Assembly: GCF_900090145.1 (NCBI RefSeq)
Contig: NZ_FMHI01000022.1
Location: forward strand, 62,001 to 126,000
DNA: 64,000 nucleotides
Source of the DNA: Streptomyces sp. WMMB 322
GTDB lineage: Bacteria; Actinomycetota; Actinomycetes; Streptomycetales; Streptomycetaceae
Direction of reading: 5' to 3'
This document shows positions 26,472 to 34,938 of the stretch, in pieces. Under the pieces are notes generated by a model. It was not told where the DNA came from and did no database searches. It saw only the letters and a program-made list of their open reading frames with translations. The stretch's first letter is position 1. Every line of letters begins with the position of its first letter. The position numbers were made by a program, and so were the translations under genes.

Positions 26472-26666
26472 CTAGGGCCTGTCCGGCGGTCTTCGCGGGC
26501 TCGCGACTCCCGGCACCGCACCTCGCCGCGTTGTCGGGATCGCCCGAATACGCCCAGTATGAGGACGACCCTCCGCCTTGCGATGCGTCCCCTCGCTTTC
26601 GCGGGGGAGGCCCCATGCGCCGGACGCCCCTCGCTGATCCACGAAGATCCGCCGGGCAGCCCCTAG
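26472..26666. mobile_element. 195-bp MITE-like inverted-repeat element flanked by CTAG
   Basis: The left end CTAGGGCCTGTCCGGCGG-TCTTCG (26472-26495) and the complement of the right end, CTAGGGGCTGCCCGGCGG-ATCTTCG (26642-26666), match over about 24 bases with few changes. Both ends carry CTAG. The interior has no coding frame with a ribosome site. Elements with GGGCCTGTCCGG ends recur between genes in Streptomyces to my recollection. The right-hand CTAG supplies the TAG stop codon of the neighbouring minus-strand gene. Confidence 0.7.
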
Positions 26667-27334
26667 ACCGCCGCCTCCACGTCCTCGACCACCTTCTTGT
26701 CGAGTGCCGCACGCACCAACGCCGCCGCGAACCGCGCCCGGTCACGTTCGGTGACAAGACCGGCCAGCTTCGAGGGCGAGGCGGGCAGACCCAGCCGCTG
26801 CGCGCCCTGCTGTGCCTTCTGGTCGATGTACGGGCCGAACTCCGGCCACACCTCCTGCGCCTCCCGCAGGAAGATGTCGACGCCCGTGGGTCCGATCCCC
26901 GGCACCTCGCGCAGCAGCTGTGCGACCCGTCCTTCTCCGCGCATGCGCCGCAGGTCGCCCTTGTACTTGCGCAGCAGCAGCTCAGCGCCGTCACCGAGCT
27001 GGGTGGAGGTGCGCTCGTCGTAGCGGCGGTAGCCGCCCACACCGAGGGCGTCCACCCGCTGCTGCCACGTCGCTTCCGCCATCCGCCGGGCATCCGTCAT
27101 GCCGGCGTCCGAGAGCGCCCGGGCCGCGGCGACGGCGACGTCCGCGCGGATGCGGGCGGAGAGCAGCATCGAGAGCACCAGCAGCCGGTACAGCGGCGAC
27201 GGGGTGTCCCGCAGCTTGATGCCCGCCTGCTCGGCGTACGTACGGCCGTGCGTCTCCAGCAGCGCCCGGACCGTCGCCCGGTCCGAGGACCGCCGCGCCG
27301 GTTTCGTCCCCGGCCTGCTCTGCGTCTGTGTCAT
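26663..27334 (-). CDS. HhH-GPD DNA glycosylase/endonuclease III-like protein
   Basis: 223 residues. The helix-hairpin-helix is LREVPGIGPTGVDIFLRE (about residues 137-154); in endonuclease III the same loop contains the catalytic lysine (GRKTA), which is Thr here. The catalytic Asp appears kept in YIDQKAQQGAQRLGL. There is no cysteine in the C-terminal region, so the iron-sulfur cluster of endonuclease III is absent. A glycosylase without AP-lyase activity, or a non-catalytic paralogue, is the likely reading. The stop codon TAG lies in the end of the inverted-repeat element, so the original C-terminus may have been altered by insertion. Confidence 0.78.
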   Translation of the reverse strand: MTQTQSRPGTKPARRSSDRATVRALLETHGRTYAEQAGIKLRDTPSPLYRLLVLSMLLSARIRADVAVAAARALSDAGMTDARRMAEATWQQRVDALGVGGYRRYDERTSTQLGDGAELLLRKYKGDLRRMRGEGRVAQLLREVPGIGPTGVDIFLREAQEVWPEFGPYIDQKAQQGAQRLGLPASPSKLAGLVTERDRARFAAALVRAALDKKVVEDVEAAV

Positions 27335-27461
27335 GGGGGCCTCGCTCGTGTCGATGCGGTGCCTTCGGAGACGACACGAGTGCCCAAGGACGGCGCTGTA
27401 TCCACCTGCCGGGCGGCGAAGACACGTCCCGGGGGGAGGCCGGCCGCTCTGCCCCCGCCGG

Positions 27462-27848
27462 CTAGGCGTCTCCCATCAGCGACAGTGTGCGCCGGCCGCC
27501 CGCATGCGAGAACGGCTGCCGCCGCCAGTCCAGCCCTTCCGGAAGCGTCAGCAGCGCCGTCAGCCCGTGTTCCTGGACCGCTTCACCGTCACCCACCGCC
27601 GCCTCGGCCGCGGCACGACCGGAGCCCTGGCAGACCGTCAGCCCGAACGGATTCCACGGCGAGGCGCACAGCGCGTGCTCGGGGAGCCTGTCCTCCTGCG
27701 CGAGAAGCGCGATCGGCCGGCCGCAGTCCGGGCAGGTCACCCGGACGATGTCGAAGGTTTCCTCCTCGTACGCCCCCTCGGCGGCCGTCTCCTCCCGTAC
27801 CGCCACGGCGGCCTCCTCGGAAGTACGGACCCGCTTCTCAGTGCGCAT
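27462..27848 (-). CDS. Hypothetical protein with four-cysteine putative zinc site
   Basis: 128 residues from ATG 27848 after GAGGGGATT; an upstream in-frame ATG at 27863 is possible. I do not recognise a named family. The N-terminal 30 residues are Glu/Ala-rich. The middle holds VTCPDCGRPIALL, LCASPW and TVCQGSG, four cysteines that could bind a metal. The C-terminus (LLTLPEGLDWRRQPFSHAGG) looks conserved rather than random. It sits alone between the DNA glycosylase-like gene and the Lrp regulator. Confidence 0.6.
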   Translation of the reverse strand: MRTEKRVRTSEEAAVAVREETAAEGAYEEETFDIVRVTCPDCGRPIALLAQEDRLPEHALCASPWNPFGLTVCQGSGRAAAEAAVGDGEAVQEHGLTALLTLPEGLDWRRQPFSHAGGRRTLSLMGDA

Positions 27849-28048
27849 GCAAATCCCCCTCATGTGGACCTGCCGGGCATCGTGCCCCGGCCTCAGCAAG
27901 CACTTCCCGTGGCGTCATTCGCGTAATCGCCGCACGCCCGGGGACACGGGAGCATCGATGTGGCCTTCGTCACACGCCGGGCTCCGACGTGCGCTCCTCC
28001 CTGCGCCCGCTGTGCCCGAGTGCGCCCGGCACAGTAGGTTGACCTGCT

Positions 28049-28489
28049 GTGGAGGAAGTGGATCGCCAAATCGTCGAGCTGCTCGTCAAGGACGGGCGCA
28101 TGAGCTACACCGACCTGGGCAAGGCGACGGGCCTGTCGACCTCGGCCGTGCACCAGCGAGTGCGCCGGCTCGAACAGCGCGGTGTCATCCGCGGATACGC
28201 GGCCCTCGTGGACCCGGAGGCCGTCGGCCTGCCGCTCACGGCCTTCATCTCGGTCAAGCCCTTCGACCCGAGTGCGCCCGACGACATCTCCGAACGCCTC
28301 GCGGAGGTACCGGAGATCGAGGCGTGCCACAGCGTCGCAGGCGACGAGAACTACATCCTGAAAGTCCGCGTCGGCACGCCCATCGCCCTCGAACACCTCC
28401 TCGCCCGCATCCGCACCCTCTCCGGCGTCTCCACCCGTACGACGGTCGTCCTCTCCACCCCGTATGAGGCGCGCCCCCCGTCCGTCTGA
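28049..28489 (+). CDS. Lrp/AsnC-family transcriptional regulator
   Basis: 146 residues from GTG 28049. The N-terminal winged helix is standard (DRQIVELLVKDGRMSYTDLG, then STSAVHQRVRRLEQRGVIRG). The C-terminal RAM domain follows (EIEACHSVAGDENYILKVRV, then TTVVLSTPYE). Lrp proteins assemble as octamers and sense amino acids. The amidohydrolase gene begins 43 bases downstream, so the two may be co-transcribed. The target amino acid is unknown. Confidence 0.9.
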   Translation: MEEVDRQIVELLVKDGRMSYTDLGKATGLSTSAVHQRVRRLEQRGVIRGYAALVDPEAVGLPLTAFISVKPFDPSAPDDISERLAEVPEIEACHSVAGDENYILKVRVGTPIALEHLLARIRTLSGVSTRTTVVLSTPYEARPPSV

Positions 28490-28532
28490 CCCGCCCGGTG
28501 CCCGCCGGCGGCGGAACGGGAGACTTGTCGCC

Positions 28533-30173
28533 ATGAGCGAGCGCACCGCCACCGGGCACGAGAACCGCACCGTCCTGCTCCGCGGCGGGGAGGTGCACAG
28601 CCCCGCGGACCCCTTCGCCACGGCGATGGTCACGCAGGGCGGCAGCATCGCCTGGATCGGCTCCGAAGGGGCCGCCGACTCCTTCGCCGACGGAGTCGAC
28701 GAAGTCGTCCATCTCGAGGGCGCGCTCGTCACCCCCGCCTTCACAGACGCACATGTGCACACCACTGCCACGGGGCTGGCCCTGACGGGCCTCGACCTGA
28801 CCGGCGTCGCCACACTCCGCGACGCTCTGGCCCGCATCCGCGGCTACGCCGCATCGCGGCCGGGCGACCGGGTCCTCATCGGTCACGGCTGGGACGCCAC
28901 GCACTGGCCCGAGGGCCGTCATCCCACCCGTGCGGAGCTGGACGAGGCCACGGGCGGGCGGCCCCTGTATCTCTCCCGCACGGACGTGCACTCGGCGCTC
29001 GTCTCGACCTCGGCCCTCGAACTTGTCCCCCGCATCGCCGAGTTGCCCGGGTTCGCCGACGACCGGCCCCTCACCCGCGACGCGCACCACGCCGTACGCG
29101 AACAGGCCCACTCCACCCTCACACCGGCCCGCCGCGCCGAGGCCCAGGAGGCGGCGCTCGCCCACGCCGCTTCCCTGGGCATCAGCGACCTCCACGAGTG
29201 CGCAGGCCCGGGCATCTCCAGCGAGGACGACTTCACCGCGCTGCTCTCCCTCGCCGCGCAGGGCGACGGGCCCCGCGTGCACGGTTACTGGGCACAACCC
29301 GTCACCTGCGAGGCCGACGCCGCCCGAATCCGCGCCCTCGGCGCCGTCGGGGCCGCCGGTGACCTCTTCGTGGACGGCTCCCTCGGCTCCCGCACGGCGC
29401 ACCTGTGCGCGCCCTACGCCGACGCCGACCACACCGGCAACGCCTATCTCGACTCCGCAGGCATCGCCGCCCACGTCGCCGCGTGCACCGAGACCGGTCT
29501 CCAGGCCGGCTTCCACGCCATCGGAGACGCGGCGCTGATGGCCGTGACCGACGGCGTGCGGGCCGCCGCGGAACGCGTGGGTACGGACCGGGTGCGCGCG
29601 GCACGCCACCGCGTGGAGCACGCCGAGATGCTGAACGAGGAAACCATCGCCGCGTTCGCCGAGTTCGCCCTCACCGCGTCCGTACAGCCCGCCTTCGACG
29701 CGGCCTGGGGCGGTCCCGGCGGCATGTACGCGGCGCGGCTCGGCCAGGAGCGTGCCGCCGGCCTCAACCCGTACGCGGCGCTGCAGCGCGCCGGGGTGCC
29801 TCTTGCCTTCGGCTCCGACAGCCCCGTGACGCCCTTGGGCCCCTGGGCGGCCATCCGGGCTGCCGCCTTCCATCGCACACCCGGGCACCGCATCTCCGTG
29901 CGCGGCGGGTTCACCGCGCACACCCGCGGCGGGCGGCGCGCGGTCGGCTCCGACGAGGCGGGGGTGCTCGTCCCCGGCGCACCCGCCGATTACGCGCTCT
30001 GGCGTACCGGTGAACTGGTCGTGCAGACGCCCGACTCGCGCGTCGCCAACTGGTCTACCGACCCCCGCTCAGGGACCCCCGGCCTGCCCGATCTCACGCC
30101 CGGCGGCCAACTGCCCGTGTGCCTGCGGACGGTGGTGAGGGGAGTGACGGTCCACGAGCGGCCGAACGAGTGA
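28533..30173 (+). CDS. Amidohydrolase, YtcJ-like (Amidohydro_3)
   Basis: 546 residues from ATG 28533 (GGGAG upstream). After a small beta domain comes the metal-binding TDAHVHTTATG (HxH). GHGWDATHWPEGRHPTRAEL follows, typical of the YtcJ group, then the barrel motifs HAASLGISDLHE, GFHAIGDAAL, RHRVEHAEM and AFGSDSPVTPLGPWAAI. The family hydrolyses amide or imide bonds, with mostly uncharacterised substrates. No signal peptide is seen, so it is cytoplasmic. It follows the Lrp regulator closely and may be one of its targets. Confidence 0.85.
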   Translation: MSERTATGHENRTVLLRGGEVHSPADPFATAMVTQGGSIAWIGSEGAADSFADGVDEVVHLEGALVTPAFTDAHVHTTATGLALTGLDLTGVATLRDALARIRGYAASRPGDRVLIGHGWDATHWPEGRHPTRAELDEATGGRPLYLSRTDVHSALVSTSALELVPRIAELPGFADDRPLTRDAHHAVREQAHSTLTPARRAEAQEAALAHAASLGISDLHECAGPGISSEDDFTALLSLAAQGDGPRVHGYWAQPVTCEADAARIRALGAVGAAGDLFVDGSLGSRTAHLCAPYADADHTGNAYLDSAGIAAHVAACTETGLQAGFHAIGDAALMAVTDGVRAAAERVGTDRVRAARHRVEHAEMLNEETIAAFAEFALTASVQPAFDAAWGGPGGMYAARLGQERAAGLNPYAALQRAGVPLAFGSDSPVTPLGPWAAIRAAAFHRTPGHRISVRGGFTAHTRGGRRAVGSDEAGVLVPGAPADYALWRTGELVVQTPDSRVANWSTDPRSGTPGLPDLTPGGQLPVCLRTVVRGVTVHERPNE

Positions 30174-30837
30174 TGTATGAGTGTCCGTTACACGCCGCCG
30201 ACGGGCCCTCAGGCTGTGACCGCCGCGCTCCCTGCGCCTGACTGACCTGCTGATTCGGCGAAACGCCGCAGGTAGCGTCGCTGTTGACAGCCGATGCCCG
30301 GCGACGGGTAGGTTCGGCCAGGTCCACCACAGGACGTCCGGCCAGCCGTTCCCCGCGCAGTCGTCGAACGCCGCTGGGCCAGGGGGTGGTGTACCGCACC
30401 GGGACATCACCACTGGGAGCCAGGTCCAGCGCCAGCGGCACGGGGGTTGAAAGGTCGAGGCTGGCCGGCGGGTGTGACCCGGGTGGGGCCCGGATGCTCA
30501 GTAGACAACGGCTCTCGGTCGACTCGCAGCCAGCGGGTCCCAGGTCGGCCCGAAGGGCACCGGGCCCCGACCCGCAGATGTCCCCGCGACTCGCGCCGTG
30601 CGATCACCGGGCTGGCCGCCGCATTCCGCTCCTGTCCCGCCGCCCTGCCGCATGCGCTCCCGGCTCACCGCTGCCTGCCGTCGGCGCCTCCCGCCCTGCG
30701 GGCTCGGAGGCCTCGGGGCGCCGCGGCCGCAGCACATCCCCTGGTCCGCTGCGGCATTCCCTGCCCCGCCCCCGCGAAGGCGCACCGCCGTTATACGGTC
30801 GCTTCACCACCGCACGACCTGCAGGAAGGGCGCGACC
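30174..30837. other. 664-base intergenic region before lnt
   Basis: No gene here meets my standard. On the minus strand, 30290-30435 shows GC-biased third positions (encoding for example DVPVRYTTPWPSGVRRLR), which may be a gene remnant I cannot identify. On the plus strand TTGACA occurs at about 30282. A TTATACGGTC stretch near 30791 could be the -10 region for lnt. Confidence 0.4.
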
Positions 30838-32757
30838 TTGCCACCGGGTTCCGACACCACCGCCGAATCCGCCGCCGGCGGCCAGTCCGCCGACCGGCCG
30901 CACGGTCCGGAGGAGTCGCCGCGCACCAGGGGCCCGCAGAGCGGAAGCGGAACCGCGGGCCGGGACGGGGCCACCGCCACGGCGGCACAGCAACCGCCCG
31001 TTCCTGCGGACGCCCGGCCCGTCAGCGGCGACGCCGCGGCTGCGGCAGCGCGTCGGGGCGGCAGGCTGTCACGGTTTGGCACCCTCGTCAGGCGCGAAGC
31101 GGCCCGCACAGCGGCCGCCGCCCTCGCCGGCCTCGCGCTGGCCCTCGCCTTCCCGCCCTACGGTCTGTGGCCGCTGTCGCTGCTGACGGTCGCCGCGCTC
31201 AGCCTGCTCACCCGCGGCCGGACCGTCCGCCAGGGGGCCTGGACGGGATTCGCGTTCGGGTGGCCCTTCTTCGTCATGCTGCTCAAGTGGCTTCACGTGG
31301 TCGGATGGGACGCGGTCCTGGGGCTCGCCTTCATCGAGTCGCTGTTCGTCGCGGCCCTCGGTGCCGCGCTCGCCGCCACCTCCCGGCTGCCGCTGTGGCC
31401 GCTGTGGGGCGCCTGCCTGTGGGTCGCCGAGGAATGGGCCCGTGACCGTGTGCCTTTCGGGGGCTTCCCCTGGGGGCGGCTGGCATTCGCCAATACCGGG
31501 TCGCCCTACACGCCGCTCGCCGCGCTGGGCGGGGCGCCGCTGGTCACCTACGCCGCGGCGCTGACGGGCACCGCCCTCGCCGCGGCGGCGCTCGCGCTCT
31601 GGCACCTGCGCGGCGTGCGGGCAGCAGGCCGGACTCAGCAGCAAGAGCACGGGAAGCCGGAGCCCGGAGCTACGTCTGCCCCTGCCCGGACGGGATCCCG
31701 CCGTCCGCTGGCGCCGCTGCTCTCCTCACTGGCCCTGGCGACGCTCGTGACCGCCGCGGGGTACGCCGTGCCCGTGCCCACCGCTGCGGACGACACGGCG
31801 GACATCGCTGTGGTGCAGGGCAATGTGGAGCAGCCGGGGATGAACTTCCTCGGCCGCCCCATGAAGATCCTCAACAACCACGTCGACACCACCCTCGACC
31901 TCGCACGGCGGATCAAGGCGGGGAAGGCCGAGCAGCCCGACCTGGTCATCTGGCCGGAGAACTCCTCCGACCTCGACCCGTACCGGTGGCCCGAGGCCCG
32001 CGAGCGCATCGACGAGGCCGCGAAGGCGGTGGGCGTCCCCATTCTGGTGGGGGCCCTCGTCGACCATCCGGGCACCAGGGGGTACGTCGAGAACCAGGGC
32101 ATCGTGTGGGATCCGGAGAAGGGGCCCGGTGCTTCGTACACCAAGCAGCACCCCGTGCCCTTCGGCGAGTACGTGCCCTTCCGCGACGAGCTGAGCAAGG
32201 TCATCACCCGCCTTCAGCAGATTCCCCGTGACTTCTGGCCCGGCGACCGCACGGGCGTCCTGCAGACCGGGCCCGCCCGCCTCGGCGACGTGATCTGCTT
32301 CGAGGTCGCCTACGACGAGATCCCCCGGGCCACCGTCAAGGACGGAGCCCGTGCCCTGGTCGTCCAGACCAACAACGCCACTTACGGCAGGACGGGCCAG
32401 CCCGAACAGCAGCTGGTGATGTCCAAGCTGAGGGCGGTCGAGCACGGCCGCGCCGTCGTCACGGCCGCCACCAGCGGCATCAGCTCCGTCGTCGGCCCCG
32501 ACGGCACGATCAAGCAGCGCACGCAGGAATTCGAGCGCGACGTGCTCAGCGCCAGGCTTCCGCTTCGTGACGAGATCACCTTGGCCGACCGCGTCGGCGC
32601 CGTACCGGAGTGGGTGATCGCTATGGTGGGCGTTCTCGCCTGTGCCGCGGCCTGGTACACGGGCCGGCGCAGCCGGACCGGCCTCCGGTGGACACGGCGG
32701 ACGGGGAAGGTGCAGCAGACCGATGCACAGCGGAAGCAAGAGGGGCAGCAGCGGTGA
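30838..32757 (+). CDS. lnt: Apolipoprotein N-acyltransferase
   Basis: 639 residues if the TTG at 30838 is used; AGGAAGGG lies 7 bases upstream, and no ATG/GTG has a comparable site. The first 80 residues are hydrophilic and disordered. Membrane helices follow (about 85-305, including LALAFPPYGLWPLSLLTVAA). The nitrilase-like domain carries the triad Glu374 (WPENSSD), Lys436 (YTKQHPVPFGEY) and Cys487 (VICFEVAYD), and a last helix is near residue 600. Lnt acylates the N-terminal Cys of lipoproteins at the outer face of the membrane. It overlaps the polyprenol mannose synthase gene by four bases. In mycobacteria the same two activities are fused or adjacent. Confidence 0.9.
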   Translation: MPPGSDTTAESAAGGQSADRPHGPEESPRTRGPQSGSGTAGRDGATATAAQQPPVPADARPVSGDAAAAAARRGGRLSRFGTLVRREAARTAAAALAGLALALAFPPYGLWPLSLLTVAALSLLTRGRTVRQGAWTGFAFGWPFFVMLLKWLHVVGWDAVLGLAFIESLFVAALGAALAATSRLPLWPLWGACLWVAEEWARDRVPFGGFPWGRLAFANTGSPYTPLAALGGAPLVTYAAALTGTALAAAALALWHLRGVRAAGRTQQQEHGKPEPGATSAPARTGSRRPLAPLLSSLALATLVTAAGYAVPVPTAADDTADIAVVQGNVEQPGMNFLGRPMKILNNHVDTTLDLARRIKAGKAEQPDLVIWPENSSDLDPYRWPEARERIDEAAKAVGVPILVGALVDHPGTRGYVENQGIVWDPEKGPGASYTKQHPVPFGEYVPFRDELSKVITRLQQIPRDFWPGDRTGVLQTGPARLGDVICFEVAYDEIPRATVKDGARALVVQTNNATYGRTGQPEQQLVMSKLRAVEHGRAVVTAATSGISSVVGPDGTIKQRTQEFERDVLSARLPLRDEITLADRVGAVPEWVIAMVGVLACAAAWYTGRRSRTGLRWTRRTGKVQQTDAQRKQEGQQR

Positions 32758-33524
32758 CGGACGGCGGACAGGCGCGGCAGTACGGCCCGCTCGGCACGGT
32801 TCTGGTGATCATCCCGACCTACAACGAGGCCGGCAACATCGAATCCGTCACCGCCCGCGTGCGTGAGGCTGTGCCCGACGCGCACATCCTGGTCGCCGAC
32901 GACAACAGTCCGGACGGCACCGGCGAGATCGCGGACCGGCTCGCCAAGCAGGACGAGCACGTCCACGTACTGCACCGGCCCGGCAAGCAGGGCCTCGGTG
33001 CCGCCTACCTCGCAGGCTTCCGATGGGGCATCGACCACGGATACGGCGTACTGGTGGAGATGGACGCCGACGGATCCCACCAGCCCGAGGAGCTGCCGCG
33101 CCTGCTGACGGCGCTCAAGGGCGCCGATCTGGTGCTCGGTTCGCGGTGGGTCCCGGGCGGACGGGTCGTCAACTGGCCACGCTCGCGCCGTCTTCTCTCC
33201 CGCGGCGGCAGCGTCTACTCGCGTGTGATGCTCGGCCTGCCGCTGCGTGACATCACCGGCGGCTTCCGCGCCTTCCGCAGCGAGACCCTCAAAGGGCTGG
33301 GGATGGACGATGTGGCCTCGCAGGGCTACTGCTTCCAGGTCGACCTCGCGAACCGGGCGGTCAGCGCCGGCTATCACGTCGTCGAGGTGCCGATCACGTT
33401 CGTCGAGCGGGTGCGGGGCAATTCGAAGATGAGCCGCGACATCATGGTCGAGGCCTTGTGGCGGGTGACCGCCTGGGGCGTCGAGGGCCGCGTGAAGCGG
33501 GCCCTCGACCGCAGGCACACTTGA
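32754..33524 (+). CDS. ppm1: Polyprenol monophosphomannose synthase (GT2)
   Basis: 256 residues; GTG 32754 overlaps the lnt stop (GTGA), so translation is coupled. A GT2 fold is clear: LVIIPTYNEAGNIE, LVADDNSPDGTGEIADRL, GLGAAYLAGFRWG, the DxD-type MDADGSHQPEEL, GSRWVPGG and DITGGFRAFR. It transfers mannose from GDP-mannose to polyprenyl phosphate on the cytoplasmic face, supplying the donor for protein O-mannosylation and lipoglycans in actinobacteria. No membrane helices follow the catalytic domain, so membrane association may depend on the neighbouring Lnt, as known in mycobacteria. Confidence 0.93.
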   Translation: MTDGGQARQYGPLGTVLVIIPTYNEAGNIESVTARVREAVPDAHILVADDNSPDGTGEIADRLAKQDEHVHVLHRPGKQGLGAAYLAGFRWGIDHGYGVLVEMDADGSHQPEELPRLLTALKGADLVLGSRWVPGGRVVNWPRSRRLLSRGGSVYSRVMLGLPLRDITGGFRAFRSETLKGLGMDDVASQGYCFQVDLANRAVSAGYHVVEVPITFVERVRGNSKMSRDIMVEALWRVTAWGVEGRVKRALDRRHT

Positions 33525-33527
33525 GGC

Positions 33528-34160
33528 ATGACGAGTCGCGCACCGTACCCGTTCGAGCCGCCTCACGACGAGCAGGGCTCCGGCCGCTCCACGAGCGGGC
33601 GGCAGGGCCCGGGTGGCCCCCGTCCGTCACGCACACGCAGGTTCCTGCCTCTGGCGGTGGCGGCGTGGGCGCTCCTGGAGATCTGGCTGCTGATCCTCAT
33701 CGGCGAGGCCGTGGGCGGCCTCGCGGTGCTCGGACTGCTGGCCGCCGGTTTCGTGCTCGGCGTCTTCGTCATCAAGCGTGCCGGTCGCCGCGCGTGGCAG
33801 CGGCTCACGGAGAGCATTCAGCAGGCCCAGCAGGCCGCCCAGAAGGGGGAGGCCCCGCCTGAGGGGTCGGAGAGCTCCCGCGGCGGCAACGCGCTGACGA
33901 TGCTCGGCGGACTGCTGATCATGGTGCCGGGTGTCATCTCGGACGCGCTGGGCCTGCTGTGCATCTTTCCCCCGACGGCAGCCCTGATGAGGCGCACCGC
34001 CCAGCGTCATCTGGAGCGGCGGTCCGGATTCGCGCCGGGCACCTTCGGCGACGCCTACCAGCAGGCCCGCAGGGCGGAGAACCAGATGCGCATGCACAGG
34101 CCCGACGGCAAGGTCGTCGAGGGCGAGGTCGTCCGCGACGACGAGCCGCCCTCCCGCTAG
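33528..34160 (+). CDS. fxsA: FxsA-family membrane protein
   Basis: 210 residues. A 40-residue hydrophilic N-terminus precedes two membrane helices (RFLPLAVAAWALLEIWLLIL and LAVLGLLAAGFVLGVFVI) and the FxsA signature GGLLIMVPGVISDALGLLC, which forms a third. The C-terminus is charged. FxsA is known in E. coli for relieving phage T7 exclusion by F; its normal role is unclear. It starts 3 bases after ppm1 and ends the lnt-ppm1-fxsA transcription unit, followed by a strong terminator. Confidence 0.88.
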   Translation: MTSRAPYPFEPPHDEQGSGRSTSGRQGPGGPRPSRTRRFLPLAVAAWALLEIWLLILIGEAVGGLAVLGLLAAGFVLGVFVIKRAGRRAWQRLTESIQQAQQAAQKGEAPPEGSESSRGGNALTMLGGLLIMVPGVISDALGLLCIFPPTAALMRRTAQRHLERRSGFAPGTFGDAYQQARRAENQMRMHRPDGKVVEGEVVRDDEPPSR

Positions 34161-34217
34161 CTCCCTGAAGTGGTGCGGACCCGCCCGTACCACCGGGACC
34201 CTTCTGTACACACCGGA

Positions 34218-34254
34218 GCGCGGGCCGTGACCAGTAGCAGGTCACGGCCCGCGC
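34218..34254. terminator. Bidirectional terminator between fxsA and rbpA
   Basis: A perfect 15-bp stem (GCGCGGGCCGTGACC at 34218-34232 with its complement at 34240-34254) and a 7-base loop, located between convergent genes. Confidence 0.9.
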
Positions 34255-34300
34255 CGCGATGTGTGGATCCGCTGGGTCCGAAGGCGCGTATGCCGCGCGC

Positions 34301-34684
34301 TTACGCGGACTTGCGCTTGTTGTTGCCGTCGCGCGGATGTACCGCGAGGTTCATCGTGCCGGACCTGAGCACGGCCAGCCGTTCCGCGAGGACCTCCTCC
34401 AGCTCCTCGCGGGTGCGCCGCTCCATGAGCATGTCCCAGTGCGTACGTGCGGGCTTGCCCTTCTTCTCCTCCGGCCCCTCGCCGTCCACAAGGAGTGCCT
34501 GTGCACCGCACACCTTGCACTCCCACTCCGGCGGGATCTCGGCCTCGACAGAGAACGGCATCTCGAATCGATGCCCGCTCTCACATGCGTACTCCACGGC
34601 CTGGCGCGGTGCCAGGTCGATACCGCGGTCGGTCTCGTAGCTGGTCACCACGAGTCGCGTGCCGCGAAGAGCTCGCTCACTCAT
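34301..34684 (-). CDS. rbpA: RNA polymerase-binding protein RbpA
   Basis: 127 residues beginning MSERALRGTRLVVTSYE, the conserved RbpA N-terminus that contacts sigma. The core domain has the zinc-type cysteines (YACESGHRFEM, WECKVCGAQA). The sigma-interacting helix region (THWDMLMERRTREELEEVL) and a basic tail (GNNKRKSA) follow. RbpA binds RNA polymerase with HrdB-type sigma factors, stabilises the open complex and lowers rifampicin sensitivity. A SigR-type promoter lies 80 bases upstream. Neighbours on both sides match the conserved Streptomyces order. Confidence 0.96.
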   Translation of the reverse strand: MSERALRGTRLVVTSYETDRGIDLAPRQAVEYACESGHRFEMPFSVEAEIPPEWECKVCGAQALLVDGEGPEEKKGKPARTHWDMLMERRTREELEEVLAERLAVLRSGTMNLAVHPRDGNNKRKSA

Positions 34685-34745
34685 GAATCGTGCCTCCCGG
34701 GCTTCTCGCCCACAGGACAGGTGTCGCTGTCGTCGTCATCTGCTC

Positions 34746-34771
34746 AACGTCCGGTCGGCGGTGAAGATTCC
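34746..34771 (-). promoter_or_regulatory. SigR-type promoter of rbpA
   Basis: On the minus strand GGAAT (34771-34767) is followed after exactly 18 bases by GTT (34748-34746), the consensus GGAAT-N18-GTT of the disulfide-stress sigma factor SigR. rbpA is a known member of the SigR regulon in Streptomyces coelicolor. Confidence 0.85.
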
Positions 34772-34938
34772 CGAATAGGGAGATGCGTCGCCCGTCGTGC
34801 CGCCCTTCGTGTACCCACCAATGACCGGTTTGTCACAACTGACAGGAGATGTAACCCAGCGTTCCCATCTCTTTGGCATGCAGTAACGGTCCATCCGGCG
34901 AGCCGAGGGCGTACACTACCGCGCCGCCGCCCCAAGTT

